The notes under the pieces: model-generated | The model's database searches: none | Told to the model about the DNA's origin: nothing | The model's input: the letters and a program-made list of their open reading frames with translations, nothing else | NCBI GenBank assembly: GCA_003518245.1 | Contig: DOZA01000016.1 | Coordinates: 1 to 6,841, forward strand | Length of the DNA: 6,841 nucleotides | Direction: 5' to 3' | From: Bacteroidales bacterium | Lineage (GTDB): Bacteria > Bacteroidota > Bacteroidia > Bacteroidales > VadinHA17 | Made by a program: the position numbers and the translations under genes | Part shown: piece after piece, positions 6,644 to 6,841 of the stretch | How positions within the stretch are numbered: the first letter of the stretch is position 1 | Layout of the letters: every line of letters starts with the position of its first letter

Positions 6644-6841
6644 TCATAACTCCCTGAGCGCTTCTATTGCTTCCAGGAGCACACCTGCTGAACCCCTGAA
6701 AATACCTGAGCCTCGCGGTTCTCCCTTAATAGTATACCATTCATAGAAGCCATCATTTTCAATTACCCTGTCAATAAAAGGTTGCAGTTCATCAACTGCT
6801 TCCTCTAAAAGACCGTACCTGACCAGCTGTGGTATTATTCT
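6644..6841 (-). CDS. C-terminal fragment of a protein of uncertain family (cut by right window edge)
   Basis: The minus strand is open from the window end down to a TGA at 6644-6646, giving 65 residues of a C-terminus whose start lies outside. It reads as a real protein: an amphipathic helix (GLLEEAVDELQPFIDRVI), then NDGFYEWYTIKGEPRGSG, then FRGSAGVLLEAIEALREL and stop. The aromatic FYEW followed by PRGS and FRGSAGVL recalls the ends of six-hairpin (alpha/alpha barrel) glycosidases such as glycogen-debranching-like enzymes, but this is a weak recollection. It converges on the sulfatase with 12 nt between the stops, and a glycan-active product would fit that neighbour. No plus-strand frame competes here. 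Confidence 0.72.
   Translation of the reverse strand, partial: RIIPQLVRYGLLEEAVDELQPFIDRVIENDGFYEWYTIKGEPRGSGIFRGSAGVLLEAIEALREL

Noticed and set aside
6637..6644. Palindrome AGTTAACT between the convergent genes as a terminator
   Set aside because: It is an 8-bp AT-rich palindrome with no loop and no following T-run; too weak for a transcription terminator.

Overview
The window is AT-rich chromosomal DNA that looks like a member of the Bacteroidota, probably Bacteroidales/Marinilabiliales-like. The grounds are: folP directly followed by a diadenylate cyclase gene; the divergent DoxX-like membrane protein gene next to tpiA; Bacteroidota-type protein motifs (YGGSCKP in the isomerase, DIHE in the dTMP kinase, DIGGYSSRPGA in FolP); start sites without a strong Shine-Dalgarno; and -7 boxes of the TAnnTTTG type upstream of three genes. 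No mobile element, CRISPR array, tRNA or rRNA is visible.

Layout. Positions 3194 down to 1 (minus strand) hold a tight four-gene operon: tmk (dTMP kinase), a 409-residue DoxX/MauE-type membrane protein with an extracytoplasmic thioredoxin-like domain, tpiA (triose-phosphate isomerase), and the first 173 residues of an unrecognised secreted protein that runs off the left edge. This last gene is on the minus strand at 1-521 and begins with a signal peptide. All three junctions in the operon are 4-nt ATGA stop/start overlaps. Positions 3195-3388 are a divergent intergenic region with one candidate promoter for each direction. On the plus strand follow folP (dihydropteroate synthase, 3389-4234), cdaA/dacA (c-di-AMP synthase, 4287-5060) and, 14 nt further on, a family S1 sulfatase lipoprotein (5075-6631). 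The sulfatase meets, tail to tail with a 12-nt gap, the C-terminal 65 codons of a minus-strand gene that enters from the right edge.

How the genes fit together. tmk and folP stand head to head: folate is needed for thymidylate synthesis and Tmk phosphorylates dTMP, so the divergent promoter region may coordinate nucleotide and cofactor supply (inference). CdaA makes the second messenger c-di-AMP. The DoxX-like protein has features of a redox-active membrane protein (Cys-Gly-Cys in a periplasmic loop), but its substrate is unknown. The sulfatase is accessory, glycan-directed cargo placed beside the housekeeping block, and the right-edge gene may belong to the same glycan-related section.

I do not see a clearly new defence or mobile system. 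The least explained parts are the DoxX/thioredoxin-like fusion, its translational coupling to tmk and tpiA, and the unknown exported protein at the left edge.
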